Origin: Pratylenchus scribneri
Taxonomy: Eukaryota; Nematoda; Chromadorea; Rhabditida; Pratylenchidae
Assembly: GCA_030063045.1 (NCBI GenBank)
Contig: JAQSEB010000007.1
Coordinates: 806,001-870,000, forward strand
Length of the DNA: 64,000 bases
Direction of reading: 5' to 3'
Of this stretch, positions 13,601-26,400 are shown piece after piece. Every line of letters begins with the position of its first letter. Within the stretch, counting starts at the first letter, position 1. The notes under the pieces were generated by a model. That model was given only the letters and a program-made list of their open reading frames with translations, was not told the origin of the DNA and ran no database searches. Made by a program: the position numbers and the translations under genes.

Positions 13601-16600
13601 AATTAGATATTAGCTGGACTAGAAGAAGATTTATCAGTACTTCGATACCTTATCTATTGATTACTTGTGTTTAGATTTTGATTTTTGACATCCCCAAAAT
13701 CGCTCTACATTTCCCCAATTTATTAGTTGTAAGATTTTGAGCTTAAATTCTCTCTTCAATTTACTAATTTGTAAAATAATAAGTATATTATAAAATAGAT
13801 CATTTTCCGCTCTTTCAAAGCATATCAAGATCATCAAAATCGGTTGATCCATTGATGAGTTATAAAGCTTTAAAAAATTCCTTTCCCAAAAAAGAATTGT
13901 TGGAATGGAAGTGATTTTGCCTTTAGGAGGGCACTTTGAAATGCTACCCGTCAATAATAAAAAGGAAAGGAGAAAAGAAAAATACTGTAGCAGAGACTAC
14001 CCAATCAGCATCAGCTAGAAGATATGCCTTAAGGATATCTTCATCTGTGTGGCCCTTTTCCTTCCCTTGCCCGTACAGTATCAAATTAAAATACTTTCTC
14101 GCATCATCCAATCATTTCTATTTCTATTATTCCCCTTTCGCACAGATCTTGTTCTTCCACTCAACAAATTGGTGATCAATTGCTTTCTGGCCGTGCCCAT
14201 CCTCCCACACTCGAAAATGGCCAAAATGGAGGCGAATTTGGGTGCCGAAAGGGTGGCATCGATGATGAATTGGATGGGGAGGAGGAAGAAGAGGAGGGCG
14301 GTGATGAAGCCAACGAAATCCAAATGAAGATTCGAAGATTGGCAGGCATGGGCCCAGCTGGGGGTGGGCCAATATCGCCGGGAAGTGGATCAGGCCAAGA
14401 TGGAGGAGGCAGAAACATCAAAGCCAGGCCATGCAAAGAGTAATTGGGTGGAATTTGTTGTCATATTTGATAAATATTACTTTGAAATGATTAAAAATAT
14501 TTGTTTTAGTGATTGGAAAATATGGAAAAAGCTTTATTGAAAAAGCAATCAATATTTTCTTTGTTATTTAATAATGTTATTTTATTTTTTAATAGTTATG
14601 CTCTCAGCTTCATTGTGGATGCAAAACTGCTCCAAATTCGAAGGGCGGGAACGGAATTACAGGCAAGTATGAAGGGTTTTTATTGGTTTGATTGGGATTA
14701 GAATCTTGAACACTGAATCACATTCCTTCCTTAATATTTCGTTAACCCATTTTTCATTTGTGGACATTCTATTTATCTCTCCAATTCGTCAATAACCGAT
14801 TCCCCAAAAAAGAATAAATGAATCTATTGCAGGTCACTGATTCCGAAGGTTTTCCCCTGTTGGACCTATGGCAACGTGCTAATTGCTTTCGATCGCCCTC
14901 CTGGGTTTTCGAATCTCTTGGCCGCACCGTACTCACTTTGACGGATTTGGATCGACGAGTTTGGCTTTTGCCGACAATTTTGAGCCGAATTGGCTCTTCC
15001 CCTTCCGATGGCATTGTCCAAAGGGTGGACAATCCCGATGGCGAATGTTTTGCCCATTTCGTAGTTGGATCGCCTTTCTTGGTGCAGGACAATCGCCGAC
15101 TGAATGTGGCCCGATTCAGTATGGAAATGACTCAAGGGTGAGAGAGGAATAATTTTATAGATTGAATTGAATTCGATGGAACAATATTGTTAACTAGGCA
15201 ATTTCTAGGATGGAAAATCCATAATAAAAATTTAACTCAAAAGATTATAGCCTTCGAAAACACATTTTACTTAGAAACGAAAACACAATTACAATCTTAC
15301 TAGGCGAAAACACATTTTCAATCATAGCAAGCGAAAACACATTTACAATCTTAGCTGGCGAAAACACATTTACAATCTTAGCTGGCGAAAACACATTTAC
15401 AATCTTAGCTGGCGAAAACACAATTACAATCTTAGCAAACGAAAACACATTTACAATCTTAGCAGGCGAAAACACAATTACAATCTTAGCTGGCGAAAAC
15501 ACAATTACAATCTTAGCTGGCGAAAACACAATTACATCTTAGCTGGCGAAAACACATTTACAATCTTAGCTGGCGAAAACACAATTACATCTTAGCTGGC
15601 GAAAACACATTTACAATCTTAGCAGGCGAAAACACAATTACAATCTTAGCAAACGAAAACACATTTACAATCTTAGCAGGCGAAAACACAATTACAATCT
15701 TAGCTGGCGAAAACACAATTACAATCTTAGCTGGCGAAAACACAATTACATCTTAGCTGGCGAAAACACATTTACAATCTTAGCTGGCGAAAACACAATT
15801 ACATCTTAGCTGGCGAAAACACATTTACAATCTTAGCTGGCGAAAACACATTTACAATCTTAGCTGGCGAAAACACATTTACAATCTTAGTTGGCAAAAA
15901 CACAATTACATCTTAGCTGGCGAAAACACATTTACAATCTTAGCAAATGAAAACACATTTACAATCTTAGCAGGCGAAAACACAATTACAATTACAATCA
16001 TAGCTGGCGAAAACACAATTACAATCTTAGCTGGCGAAAACACAATTACATCTTAGCTGGCGAAAACACAATTACAATCTTAGCAAATGAAAACACATTT
16101 ACAATCTTAGCTGGCGAAAACACAATTACAATCTTAGCAAACGAAAACACATTTACAATCTTAGCAGGCGAAAACACAATTACAATCTTAGCTGGCGAAA
16201 ACACAATTACAATCTAGCTGGCGAAAACACAATTACATCTTAGCTGGCGAAAACACATTTACAATCTTAGCAGGCGAAAACACAATTACAATCTTAGCAA
16301 ACGAAAACACATTTACAATCTTAGCAGGCGAAAACACAATTACAATCTTAGCTGGCGAAAACACAATTACAATCTTAGCTGGCGAAAACACAATTACATC
16401 TTAGCTGGCGAAAACACATTTACAATCTTAGCTGGCGAAAACACAATTACATCTTAGCTGGCGAAAACACATTTACAATCTTAGCTGGCGAAAACACATT
16501 TACAATCTTAGCTGGCGAAAACACATTTACAATCTTAGTTGGCAAAAACACAATTACATCTTAGCTGGCGAAAACACATTTACAATCTTAGCAAATGAAA

Positions 16601-17621
16601 ACACATTTACAATCTTAGCAGGCGAAAACACAATTACAATTACAATCATAGCTGGCGAAAACACAATTACAATCTTAGCTGGCGAAAACACAATTACATC
16701 TTAGCTGGCGAAAACACAATTACAATCTTAGCAAATGAAAACACATTTACAATCTTAGCTGGCGAAAACACAATTACAATCTTAGCAAACGAAAACACAT
16801 TTACAATCTTAGCAGGCGAAAACACAATTACAATCTTAGCTGGCGAAAACACAATTACAATCTAGCTGGCGAAAACACAATTACATCTTAGCTGGCGAAA
16901 ACACATTTACAATCTTAGCAGGCGAAAACACAATTACAATCTTAGCTGGCGAAAACACAATTACATCTTAGCTGGCGAAAACACATTTACAATCTTAGCA
17001 GGCGAAAACACAATTACAATCTTAGCAAATGATAAACCTTTAAAATTGGAAACACATTATAATCAGCATTTTGAAAACACATTATTAATTATTAAAATGA
17101 AAAAATTTCACTAGTTACAACAAAATTTATTAAAGGATATGTAAGGCCCCAATATTTTTAGTAGCGATTTACGTATTTTCCATTGCCTCTCCGAGAATGA
17201 TGGCCAAACATTGGCTCGACTGGAAGAATTGGAATTGCCCCAATTGGGTAGGCATCAAAGTCGACCTGCTAATTGTTTGGCCATGCTGCTTCGATTCCAA
17301 TCCCCTTTGGACAATCAACAAAATCATCGAAGGCCCCCTTCATCAAGCAGTGGTCACCTTTTGAATGCCCAACTCAAATTGTTGTTGGTGGCAGCCGCTG
17401 CCCGTCTTGTGGCCAGTTGTACGCCTTCAAGATCGGAAAGGAGGAACGGAAGAAAGGGAATGGGAATTAGGCGAGGGCCAAGACAGCCGGGATTGGGGCC
17501 ACCGCCTCCGAAACTGACAGTGGATGGAGGACAAAGGGAGGAGGATGCGCAGGGTTTAGGAGGCCAAAATGAGGATGGCAACGGGGAGGAGGAGGAGAAT
17601 CAACGATGTTCATTCTTTTGA
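10629..17621 (+). CDS. Phospholipid scramblase-like protein with long low-complexity N-terminus
   Basis: Seven exons join with consistent phase to 631 residues: 10629-10814, 11127-11427, 13235-13517, 14146-14439, 14596-14662, 14833-15137, 17162-17621. Residues 1 to about 350 are His, Asn, Ser, Pro, Gly and Glu rich. From about 357 a beta-rich region resembles the scramblase/tubby-like barrel: [60 protein letters not shown] (compare the scramblase DFEIKSLDEQ..GK strand), then RFQSPLD and a hydrophobic [15 protein letters not shown] helix. The Cys cluster palmitoylated in vertebrate scramblases is absent. Exon 5 ends in a GC donor. Intron 6 is filled by a 27-bp minisatellite and intron 2 holds two foldback elements. 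The family call is by eye from pattern and could be wrong; the gene model is firmer than the function. Confidence 0.55.
11458..11756. mobile_element. Foldback element family 1, copy a
   Basis: The left arm carries GGCTCAACAAGG and GAAGGCGATATG, then AAGCCC and CTAAAAAGTGGC; the right arm is their reverse complement, ending TGAGCTATGACC. The whole unit is an imperfect palindrome of about 300 bp in intron 2 of the scramblase-like gene. Confidence 0.7.
12849..13179. mobile_element. Foldback element family 1, copy b
   Basis: Same arms as the other family-1 copies. Here the outer ends are also inverted: ATTGAGTAC at the left and GTACTCAAT at the right, which may mark the full terminal repeats. 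It lies in intron 2 of the scramblase-like gene, just upstream of exon 3. Confidence 0.7.
15252..17035 (-). repeat. 27-bp minisatellite array A1 (about 65 units)
   Basis: Tandem 27-bp units, read on the minus strand as TTTTCGCC-AGCTAAGATTG-TAAATGTG with variants AGCTAAG, TGCTAAG and TTGCTAAG and AAATGTG versus AATTGTG. The array fills most of intron 6 of the scramblase-like gene, antisense to the gene. Marker variants recur 648 bp apart, showing a higher-order duplication of 24 units. Confidence 0.95.
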
Positions 17622-20600
17622 TGGATCTACTGAAGTGTGTCAAATTGCCGGTGGTCAAATCAACCTTTGAAATCGGGATTTCCAAAGATTAATTTCCCCT
17701 TCTAATTTCGCAACGAATTCAAATCATATCCTCTCATCCATTTCCGTTAATAATATATTTAATTCCCATTGAAAATGCTCAAATTAATTTTAATTATATT
17801 TTTTTATGCTTCCCCACTTTTCGCCTTCTATTCGAACAAATTGTCCACCCTCCAAACAATTTTCCACCCCAATTAACTCTCTCATTTTCTTCTTTTTGTT
17901 GTTTTTCTTGCCCATTAAAAATAAAAATGGCCAATTAATAAATTAGAAAAATAAATCAAAAAATGGCATAAAAAAGAGCAATATTTATTTGTCCAATTAT
18001 TAACTGGAAAAATTGAAAAAAGAGCAACATAAATTGAAACGCGTTCATTGATTTGATCTTCTATTTGCTTTTTCTGGATATTTTGAGGTGAAATTAGTGA
18101 ACAGCTGCTTCAACAAATGAATTCAATGAGATTTATTTAAATTGAAATGAATTTGGGTCGATTTATACTAGTAAATTATAATGATAAATATTGGGTAATG
18201 AATTTACGAATTCAGATGAAAAAAGTGTGCAAATTTTATCTTTTTTGAATAAATAATACGAAAGAGTGATATAAAAATTTGAATTTGCCAGAGGACCCAG
18301 GAATTCTCCCGTAAATGTGGAATTTTTATTTACAGTAAACATTTCCCTATTGTAGCCATTGGAATTTGTCCTAGATTAATTGAAGGAAGGATTCGATGGA
18401 ATCCACATTTTTGAGGAATCGAATAACCCTTCAAAAATAACAAAATTTCTTATTTCCTTTTCCGCCGACATTTCCATCAAAAATAAATCCCCCGATTGAC
18501 AAAAACAGCAGCAAATTAAGTAGCGGAAAATACAAAAATAATATGCAATAATTAGAAAATGCTATTGGCCATATTTGATTCCCGTATTCCACAATTCAGA
18601 ATTCTTTGAACATTTGCTCTTCCAAATGTTTTTAATTCCCTCCAAAAAAACATGCTCGATAAACCACCAAAAAAACATTCTCGGTAAATTTCGTTGAAAT
18701 GTTTGCCAATTGGTGGGAAGGAGGGCCTTTCTCCCATTCATTCCAAAATATTTTCCTCCTTCATAATTTGTTTTGTTGTTTTTCCCATAAAGCCCCATAT
18801 TATAAAAATATCAAATAATAAAGGCAAAAAGTACACCTTTAATAATTTTTTGGAAAATAACAAAATTAAATCCCAAGAATTTATTATGAACAAATTTAAA
18901 TTAGAATTCATTGGTAATTGTGGTTGATTTCATTCGACGAATTTAACACCAAAAAATAACAAAACATTTGCACAAATAATGAATTATTATTGCTTCCCAC
19001 AAACTTTTAGTGTGCTGTTTACCACGCCACATTCTCCCCACCCTTGAATAATTCCCGGGATTGCCAATGCCGCAAAGGCGCAAAGTCCATCCACATTTCC
19101 ATTTGTTTTTCCATTTTCACACTCACATTTGTGTGTCCATTTCGCACTCTCCGGCCCCTCTATTTTTTCCATGATGCCGCCAGCTGATTTGCCCCTCAGG
19201 GCACACATAACAGTGCCGGTGCCGGCCAGTACCAGCTGATGAGTGGACTTCTTCCTCCCCCCCCCCCCCCCCCCTTCTTTGGTGGCCAAACCCCATGTAA
19301 ATAGGTGACAAATGCCCAGAGGCGGATATCCACCGGCCGAATGCCGTGGCACACACATTCCCCCTCTTTGTAAAAATGCCATCAATTTGAACATTTGCGA
19401 TGGTGGCACCCACCCTCTTCATCATCAGCTTTAATCGGCACGTTCCCCTTCTCTTAAAAAATTTGCCTTCTCATTTTGCTTCTTATTTCGGGAATCCTTC
19501 TTGCCTTCTTCTTTTTCGTTTGGTGGCTGCTTTTCCTCTCCCCGCCTTTTCCAAATCCCCTTCCAGCCAGCTGTGGTCGCTTCCTCTCCCCTCCCTTATC
19601 CCCCCCTTATTCCGTGTCAGCCAGTGTCAGCCACGGAGCCAACCAACCAGCCGGCTCTCGGCCATCGAGAAATTGAGGTCGGGAGGAAAATAGAGGCAAG
19701 AGGAGGGGAAAGGGGCGGCAAAAGCCCTGAGGGCCCCGTTTTCATCCCGCCTTCCCATTTTCGTGTCCCCCTTTTAAATGTGTGCCTTTGCCGGCATCCA
19801 GTTCCAGTCCGCACACTCCATTCTGCCATACACCCTAAAAATTCCCCTCACAATTTCATGGCCATACGGAAAAGGGAGTGGAAACATCCGTGCCGAAAAA
19901 AGAAGATGAATTATAGGAAAGGAAGAAGTTGCCAAAAAAGGCCGAAAATTGACGGCTTTTTTCCGAAATTTCCTTTCCAATCATTAGAAGTAATCGAGGC
20001 GATGGGCCCCAAGGCAATAAATCTTTTTGTCTCAATTCTCCCATTTTCCCGCAATTTTCTTGAAAAACCCCAAAATGTGAAGGGAAATGAACATGAAAAA
20101 GGGGCAAAATGGCAGCCACCGCAAATCATTTGCAAATTCCGGTTTATTCCATCCAACGCGTCATTCATCCAATTCCATTCAATTTTAGACGAGAAATAGG
20201 CAAAAAAATGTGAAAATTTCCAAAATTGGTTCAAATAAAAACAATAAAAAGGATTAAATTCACAATCAGAATAACGTGACTTTTTTGGATCAATCCTTTT
20301 TCAAAAAAGGCCAAGCCAAATTCGGTGTAAAGCGGCTAATTTGATTATCCAGGTTCCATGGCATTGAATTTGAAAAGGCCTAAATGACGAATGCCATTGT
20401 TGATTTCATTGAATAACAATTTGCATTTAAGAAATTCCTTATCAGATAAATTAAACGTAAAAAACAGGGCTTTTCCTTTCCCCGTCGTTTGCCTTTGTCC
20501 ACATTTTTGCTCCTTCGCTGATAATTTTCCCTCTCGCCATTCAGTCTCGAATCTCCCATTTCCTTTCATATTCTTTGCTTATCCCCTCCATTCTTATTCT

Positions 20601-23455
20601 CCGATTAGGAAGACTAATAACAATAATTCTCCATTCTTTGCCTGATTAAAATTGTTTAAAATTCATTCATTTTATTTCATTTTAATTCCCTTTCCTTTCC
20701 TCCATTTTCCAACTCAAATTTTGGCCATTCAAATTTGTTTCAAATTCCCCAATTCATTTTCACATTTCTAATTCAATTTTGAATTGGAATAATCCCATTT
20801 TAGGGTCTCATTTTTGTCACGCTTTTCCCATGCCATAAAATGAAGGAGGCGCCCCAAAAATAAATTAATTTCCCATGGCCTTTTCATCAAAATTTGATGA
20901 GAATAAAATTCCAAATTTCAGTTATGGCCAAACCAAAAATACAATCCCCAAAATAAATACACAAAACACTGGGCAAACCTTTATATTTGAATGGGAGGGG
21001 ATTGAAGTGCCCTAAAAAGTTTTTATGGGAATTGAAATTTTAATGATGGTGGAAATGGGGAATTGGCCGCCGCCGGCTGGAAATAAGAGAGGAGGGAGGG
21101 AAGTTGGGGCGGCTGGCGGGAAAGAACGAAGAACACTGAATGCAACAATTTCCCATATTCTCATCGATTTCCTCTCCCTCCGGCGCATTTGAATGTGGCT
21201 GAATCCAAATATGGCCGATGGAGGGGCCATAAGCTCTCTGAGAATTAGGGGAAGGGGGGACACATATAAAATGTTGGGCGCTGAAATAAAATGGAAAATT
21301 GCCGACCAACCGGACAACCAACCAACCAGCCGACCAAACAGGCGGCCAAATATGGATGAGGGAGGAGGAATTAATTGGGAATGGATGGAAAAGGGGGGGG
21401 GGGAATATGGACGACTGCCTCGCGCACATTTTAGGCCAATGAACCGATGAGACGACGACTGGTTAGGCCATGGAAATGGACAACTTAAATTGATGAAAGG
21501 CTGCACAAAGAACAAAGAATGGATTTATGGGAGATTGTGAGGAATTGCGGTGAGGCGAGAAAAAGTTGGCCAATTTTGGCGCAAAAATGATCGACGGTGA
21601 AATGGAAAAATGATTTGGACTATCAAATTTGATTCCTTCCATTTTTACACACTTCAAAAATTTCCCTATAAGGCATTTTAATTTTCGCCACCCTCTTCTT
21701 TTTCGAGAAAATTGCAATTTTCACCCCCGGTCCCTTTTTCAATTCCCCAATTTAATTCCCCCTTCCACCCCATTCTCGCCTGTCGCCTCCCTCTCAATTT
21801 TCGCCGCGTCTTTTGGTCTCGCTCGGCCGGCACATTTCCATGTACAAAAATAGCATCGAATGGAGGGAGGGGAAGGCTTTATCCCCTTTCCATTCAAATT
21901 TGAGGGAGGAAGGCGCAGCTAATTTGTTCCCTTCTTTTTTGCCATGGCACATTTTCGCCACCCTCCATTTTTTGTGCCATTCCGCCAATTTCATTACAAA
22001 TTCTCCCCCGCACATACACATTTTTTTTTGTTGTCCCTTTCTATTTCCATTTTCACGTCTATTCCCCCTCCCGTCCCCTCAGGGGTAAAAAATGAGGCCG
22101 ACTGTTCGCCCCGGGGGAGGGAGGGGGGTCGAAAATGGATGGATAGGGCCGTGGGGAGGGTGAAGGCCACTTGCAAATGTTCTTCCCTCTTTCGGCCTCC
22201 TTCCATTCTAAACATTTTTCACGTTAACTCTCTTCCCATTCGAAGGCAACATCGCCGACGGCGACGGCTGTCCCCAATCCATCTATTTCCCCTCCAATAT
22301 TCTCTGCCTTCATCTCCCATTCCCTTGGCCGTGTCCTCCCATTCCACTCCGTCATTTGCGCCCCAAAATGTGTTCGCTTCGCCCCGGCGGCGTTCGTCCC
22401 TTTCTCCCCTTCGGCGGTGCTGTTTCGCCCCCCACGGCGTTCGCCCCTCTCCCTTTTCGTCCCCTTCGGCGCTTTCAGCGTTCGTTTCTCATTCGGCCTT
22501 CCTCCCTTCTCCGCACTGTTTTGTGTGTGTTTGCTTTTGTTGGTTTGTTTTTATTTATGCCTTCCTCCTTCCATCCAGCCCCCAATCCCCCACCTTCCAA
22601 CCAACTGGCTCCGCACCAACCCATTCCATCCCCTCCCATTTCCACCCAACAATTCAACTCCAATCGTCCTTCCCCCCTTCAATTTTTTTCAATTTTCCCA
22701 TTCCCATTCCTCCATCCAATTTTCCCCCTAGTCCAACTTCTTCTCCAATTCCACAATCCAATTGATCGACTCTCTACCCTCTTTCGACCATTCGTGATTT
22801 TTTTGCTTCACCGAATTTTTTTCATGATTTGATAATCTCTCGTTGAAAAATGTTTCAATGGCAACATTTCCCCCATAAAAAGGGACTGCCACTTTCGCTC
22901 TAAAGAGATTAAAGGGATTTATAGTTGTCTCCTTCAGCGGATTCAGAAGATCGTTTATAATTTTGCCTTCCCTCAAATTTTACGTCAGGCAACTTCATCT
23001 TCCTTTATGGATGGAAATGGCAACATTTCGCAGTGGCCCCCTTTCAAAGAGGGAATTCTCTCATTTAAAAGAATGGATTTGGGTAATTGCCTCCAGCAGA
23101 TTCAGAAGATCGTATTTTGGAATATTTTCTTCTCCCCCAATTTTGCCCACCCTTCCTTCTTTTTTTGTGCCTTTCACAATTCAAAGTGATTCATTTCTGG
23201 AGAAAAATTCATCATTGATAGGGCGCCCCTCAATTCCCGATATGTAACTTTTTCCATTCTTTCAAACTTTTTGGCCCAGCTGATTAATTTGAATTCTTTT
23301 TTGTTGAAAAAAAATTGGCTTTAAAAATGATCCAAACTCACCTTTCCAATAAATTTAGACATTCAAAATCAGCCCCAAATTGGTTGTCCATCCAACAAAT
23401 TCCATTCAAATAAATTCTCCCTGCGCCAATTAAACCATCACCACCGGCCACCATC
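17622..23455. other. Long intergenic region, no supported gene
   Basis: This is 5.8 kb between the scramblase-like gene and the nuclear receptor. It holds many spurious open frames up to 273 codons, with low-complexity Pro, Ser and Phe translations. It contains an 18-C run at 19257-19274, a G-rich patch at 21391-21401, a CpG-rich stretch around 22240-22500, and a 159-bp direct repeat at 22860-23115. It probably holds the receptor's promoter and untranslated exons, but no coding exon is supported. Confidence 0.5.
22860..23115. repeat. 159-bp imperfect direct repeat
   Basis: The words GGCAACATTTC (22860 and 23019) and ATTCAGAAGATCG (22941 and 23100) recur at exactly 159 bp spacing with similar sequence between them. 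This is a tandem duplication just upstream of the nuclear-receptor start codon. Confidence 0.65.
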
Positions 23456-26400
23456 ATGATGGACCCATCAATCCTTTCATCGATGGGCACGGCTGCATTG
23501 TTGGAGAATGGGATTTGCTCGGTTTGTGGCGACAAATCCGCCGGTCGACATTATGGAGTGCGTTTTGGGATAAATATTAATCTTATTTGCTGATTTTTGC
23601 ATCATAGGTGATGGCCTGCTACGGGTGCAAAGGCTTCTTTCGGCGAACAATTCGCTCCAAACAAAGTTACAATTGCCGATTCCAGCAGCGATGTTCCATT
23701 GATAAAGGTGGCTTAAAATGGAAAGCAATGGGGAATAATCTATTTTACATATTCTTAAGACTTTGTAGTGAAGGAACTCATTTTCTTTATATTTTTGCCA
23801 TTTTGATAATCATAAACTTGAGTACTGTCGATATAGTATTGGCATCGGTTTTTGGCCCATTGTTCAGCGGGGCAATTGCCAATTTGGGAAGGAAATATGC
23901 CAGTTTAAAGCCCAAAGTATCCTCTAAAAATGGCTAATTTTAAATATTATTAATTTACCTTTAAAATTTTTACATGTCATTGAGTGTAATAAACCCGAAT
24001 TTTTGAAGGAAAAGCTTCCTATTTTATAAATTTAATTAATTTCTAAAAGATTAGTTAAGCCACTTTTTAGAGAACATTTAGGGCTATCGAATGGTATATT
24101 GCCTTCCTAAAATGGTTGCTTACTCGTTGAGTTATTGTTAAAAGAAGCCCGAGGACTCAAACGGTGGGACTGAAGTCCCTTTTCCAAATAAAAATGTAAT
24201 TTTTAAAAAATTATAAAAAATTGGTAATATTTCATGAAATTATTAAATGGCCTTTATTCACAAATTACACATCTCAATTGTACATTTATTTTTTATTCAC
24301 AAAGATCAACGGAATGCATGCCGTTTTTGTCGTTTCCAACGTTGTCTGCAAGTTGGCATGGAGGTTACGGCAATTCGGCCGGATCGGGATGTAATTGGGA
24401 AGCAAAAGAATCCACGCAAGAAGAAATTGCTTTTGATGGGCCAATCCCAAAAGTCGGATGGTGGGGGTGGCGGTGGAAGTTCGGCAAGTAGCAGTTCTCG
24501 AGGCGGCGATCCAATTGGTGGTGGCCCATTGGGCGGCGGCGAGACATGTTGCCTTCCATCGCCGGGCACCGAATCTAATGGGTCAGTTTTAGTTTTGCTG
24601 ACTGATATATTATATTTTCATTTGCTAACTAAAATGTGTTTTCGCCAACTAAGTTTGTAAATTTGTTTTCGCTTGCTAAGATTGTAATTGTGTTTTCGCC
24701 AGCTAAGATTGTAAATGTGTTTTCGCCAGCTAAGATTGTAAATGTGTTTTCGCCAGCTAAGATTGTAAATGTGTTTTCGCCAGCTAAGATTGTAAATGTG
24801 TTTTCGCCAGCTAAGATTGTAAATGTGTTTTCGCCAGCTAAGATTGTAAATGTGTTTTCGCTTGCTAAAATTGTAAATGTGTTTTCGCCAGCTAAGATTG
24901 TAAATGTGTTTTCGCCAGCTAAGATTGTAAATGTGTTTTCGCTTGCTAAGATTGTAAATGTGTTTTCGCCAGTTAAGATTGTAAATGTGTTTTCGCCAGC
25001 TAAAGATTGTAAATATGTTTTCGTTTGCTAATATTGTAATTGTGTTTCCGCTTGCTAAGATTGTAATTGTGTTTTCGATTTTAATTGTAAATATCCTTTT
25101 CACCCTTATTTGGACTAAATCCCCTCATTAATCAGTTCCCAACAAGAGGATTTGCTACTCAATTTTCTGATGGACATTCATCAGAAGGCTGGTGGAGGCG
25201 GCATTTTTGGGAATAGTGGAAATTGTTGGGGCCGATCAAAATGTTCCATTAATGGGGAGGAAGGAGAACAGCAACAAGAAGGCACATCCCCCAAGGAATC
25301 CTTGATGGAATTGGCCATCGGCATTGCGGCACCATCAGCACCGCAACGACGAATGTTGACCGTGAAGCCGGATCCAGACATTTCGCTGATTTTGTTGCTT
25401 CAGAATCCGCAAGCAATGGCTGAATGCCGGGAACCGGTCAGCCACTCTTTTCCCTCTTCACGAAACATGACTTTCAATATCGCCAATTGAGAGGTGTGCC
25501 ATTCTTTGGCCATATCTCAGAAAGGAAGCAACCAATTCAAGAAAAGTAAATAATCATTCGAAAGGCCCAAATGTTTTCTATAAAGTGGCTTAAATAAATT
25601 TTTTTAAATATCTAAAAATCTTTTAAATGAACGGTTTTTTCTCCAAAATTCTGATTTATTTCACTCAAAATTATGTAACTTTTTGGAGTAGAATTTCATA
25701 AAATTTAAAAAAGCCTTTTTATAAAGGACCCTTTTGGCTCTCAAAAGGTACATCACCTTACAAAATTGGTGAACTCCTTGTTGAGCTATTTGCAAAAAGA
25801 ATGGCCCGGTATTGAATTGGCGGTATTGAGATGTTCCCTAACGACCTTCCGCAATCCATTTTGGGAATATTCATTTTTTTGGCACACAGGTCTCACCCGT
25901 GGAATTAGGCCAATTGGCTGATGTGCAACATTTTTCGGCTGCAATGCGTAAATATGTGCTAATGTGCGTGGATTGGGTGAATGCCCTGTTCATAATGGGC
26001 GGATTGGACAATGCACAGGAAAAGGTAGGCAAAATGGCACAAAATTGGTCCATTTTAAAATAATTTTTTCAGCTTTCTTGTATCAAAAACTCATTCGCCG
26101 CATTCTGCACTTTTGAGCAGGCAGCCACCACGGCCAAACTTTCCTCATTTGTTGGTCTTGGGGCCAATCAGCAACAGGCAATTTGCCTTTGCAATGGAAC
26201 GGTGGTCACTCGCGATCAGCCGCAACAATATTTGGATGACACCAATTTATTGGCCAACAATTTGGTTGGCCGAGTCCTTGACGAGCTGGTTGTCCCGCTG
26301 CGTCGATTGCAACTCACCGAACAAGAACGGGTGGCGTTGACCGCTTTGATTCTTCTGGATGGGGGTAAGCAGTAAGCACAAATGGGAAGGGGAGGGATGG

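Noticed and set aside
15252..17035. CRISPR-like regular repeat array
   Set aside because: Units are contiguous with no unique spacers, and the setting is a eukaryotic intron.
21944..22765. 273-codon plus-strand frame
   Set aside because: Pyrimidine-rich, low-complexity Pro/Ser/Phe translation in a spacer, with no domain, no splice partners and overlapping open frames on both strands.
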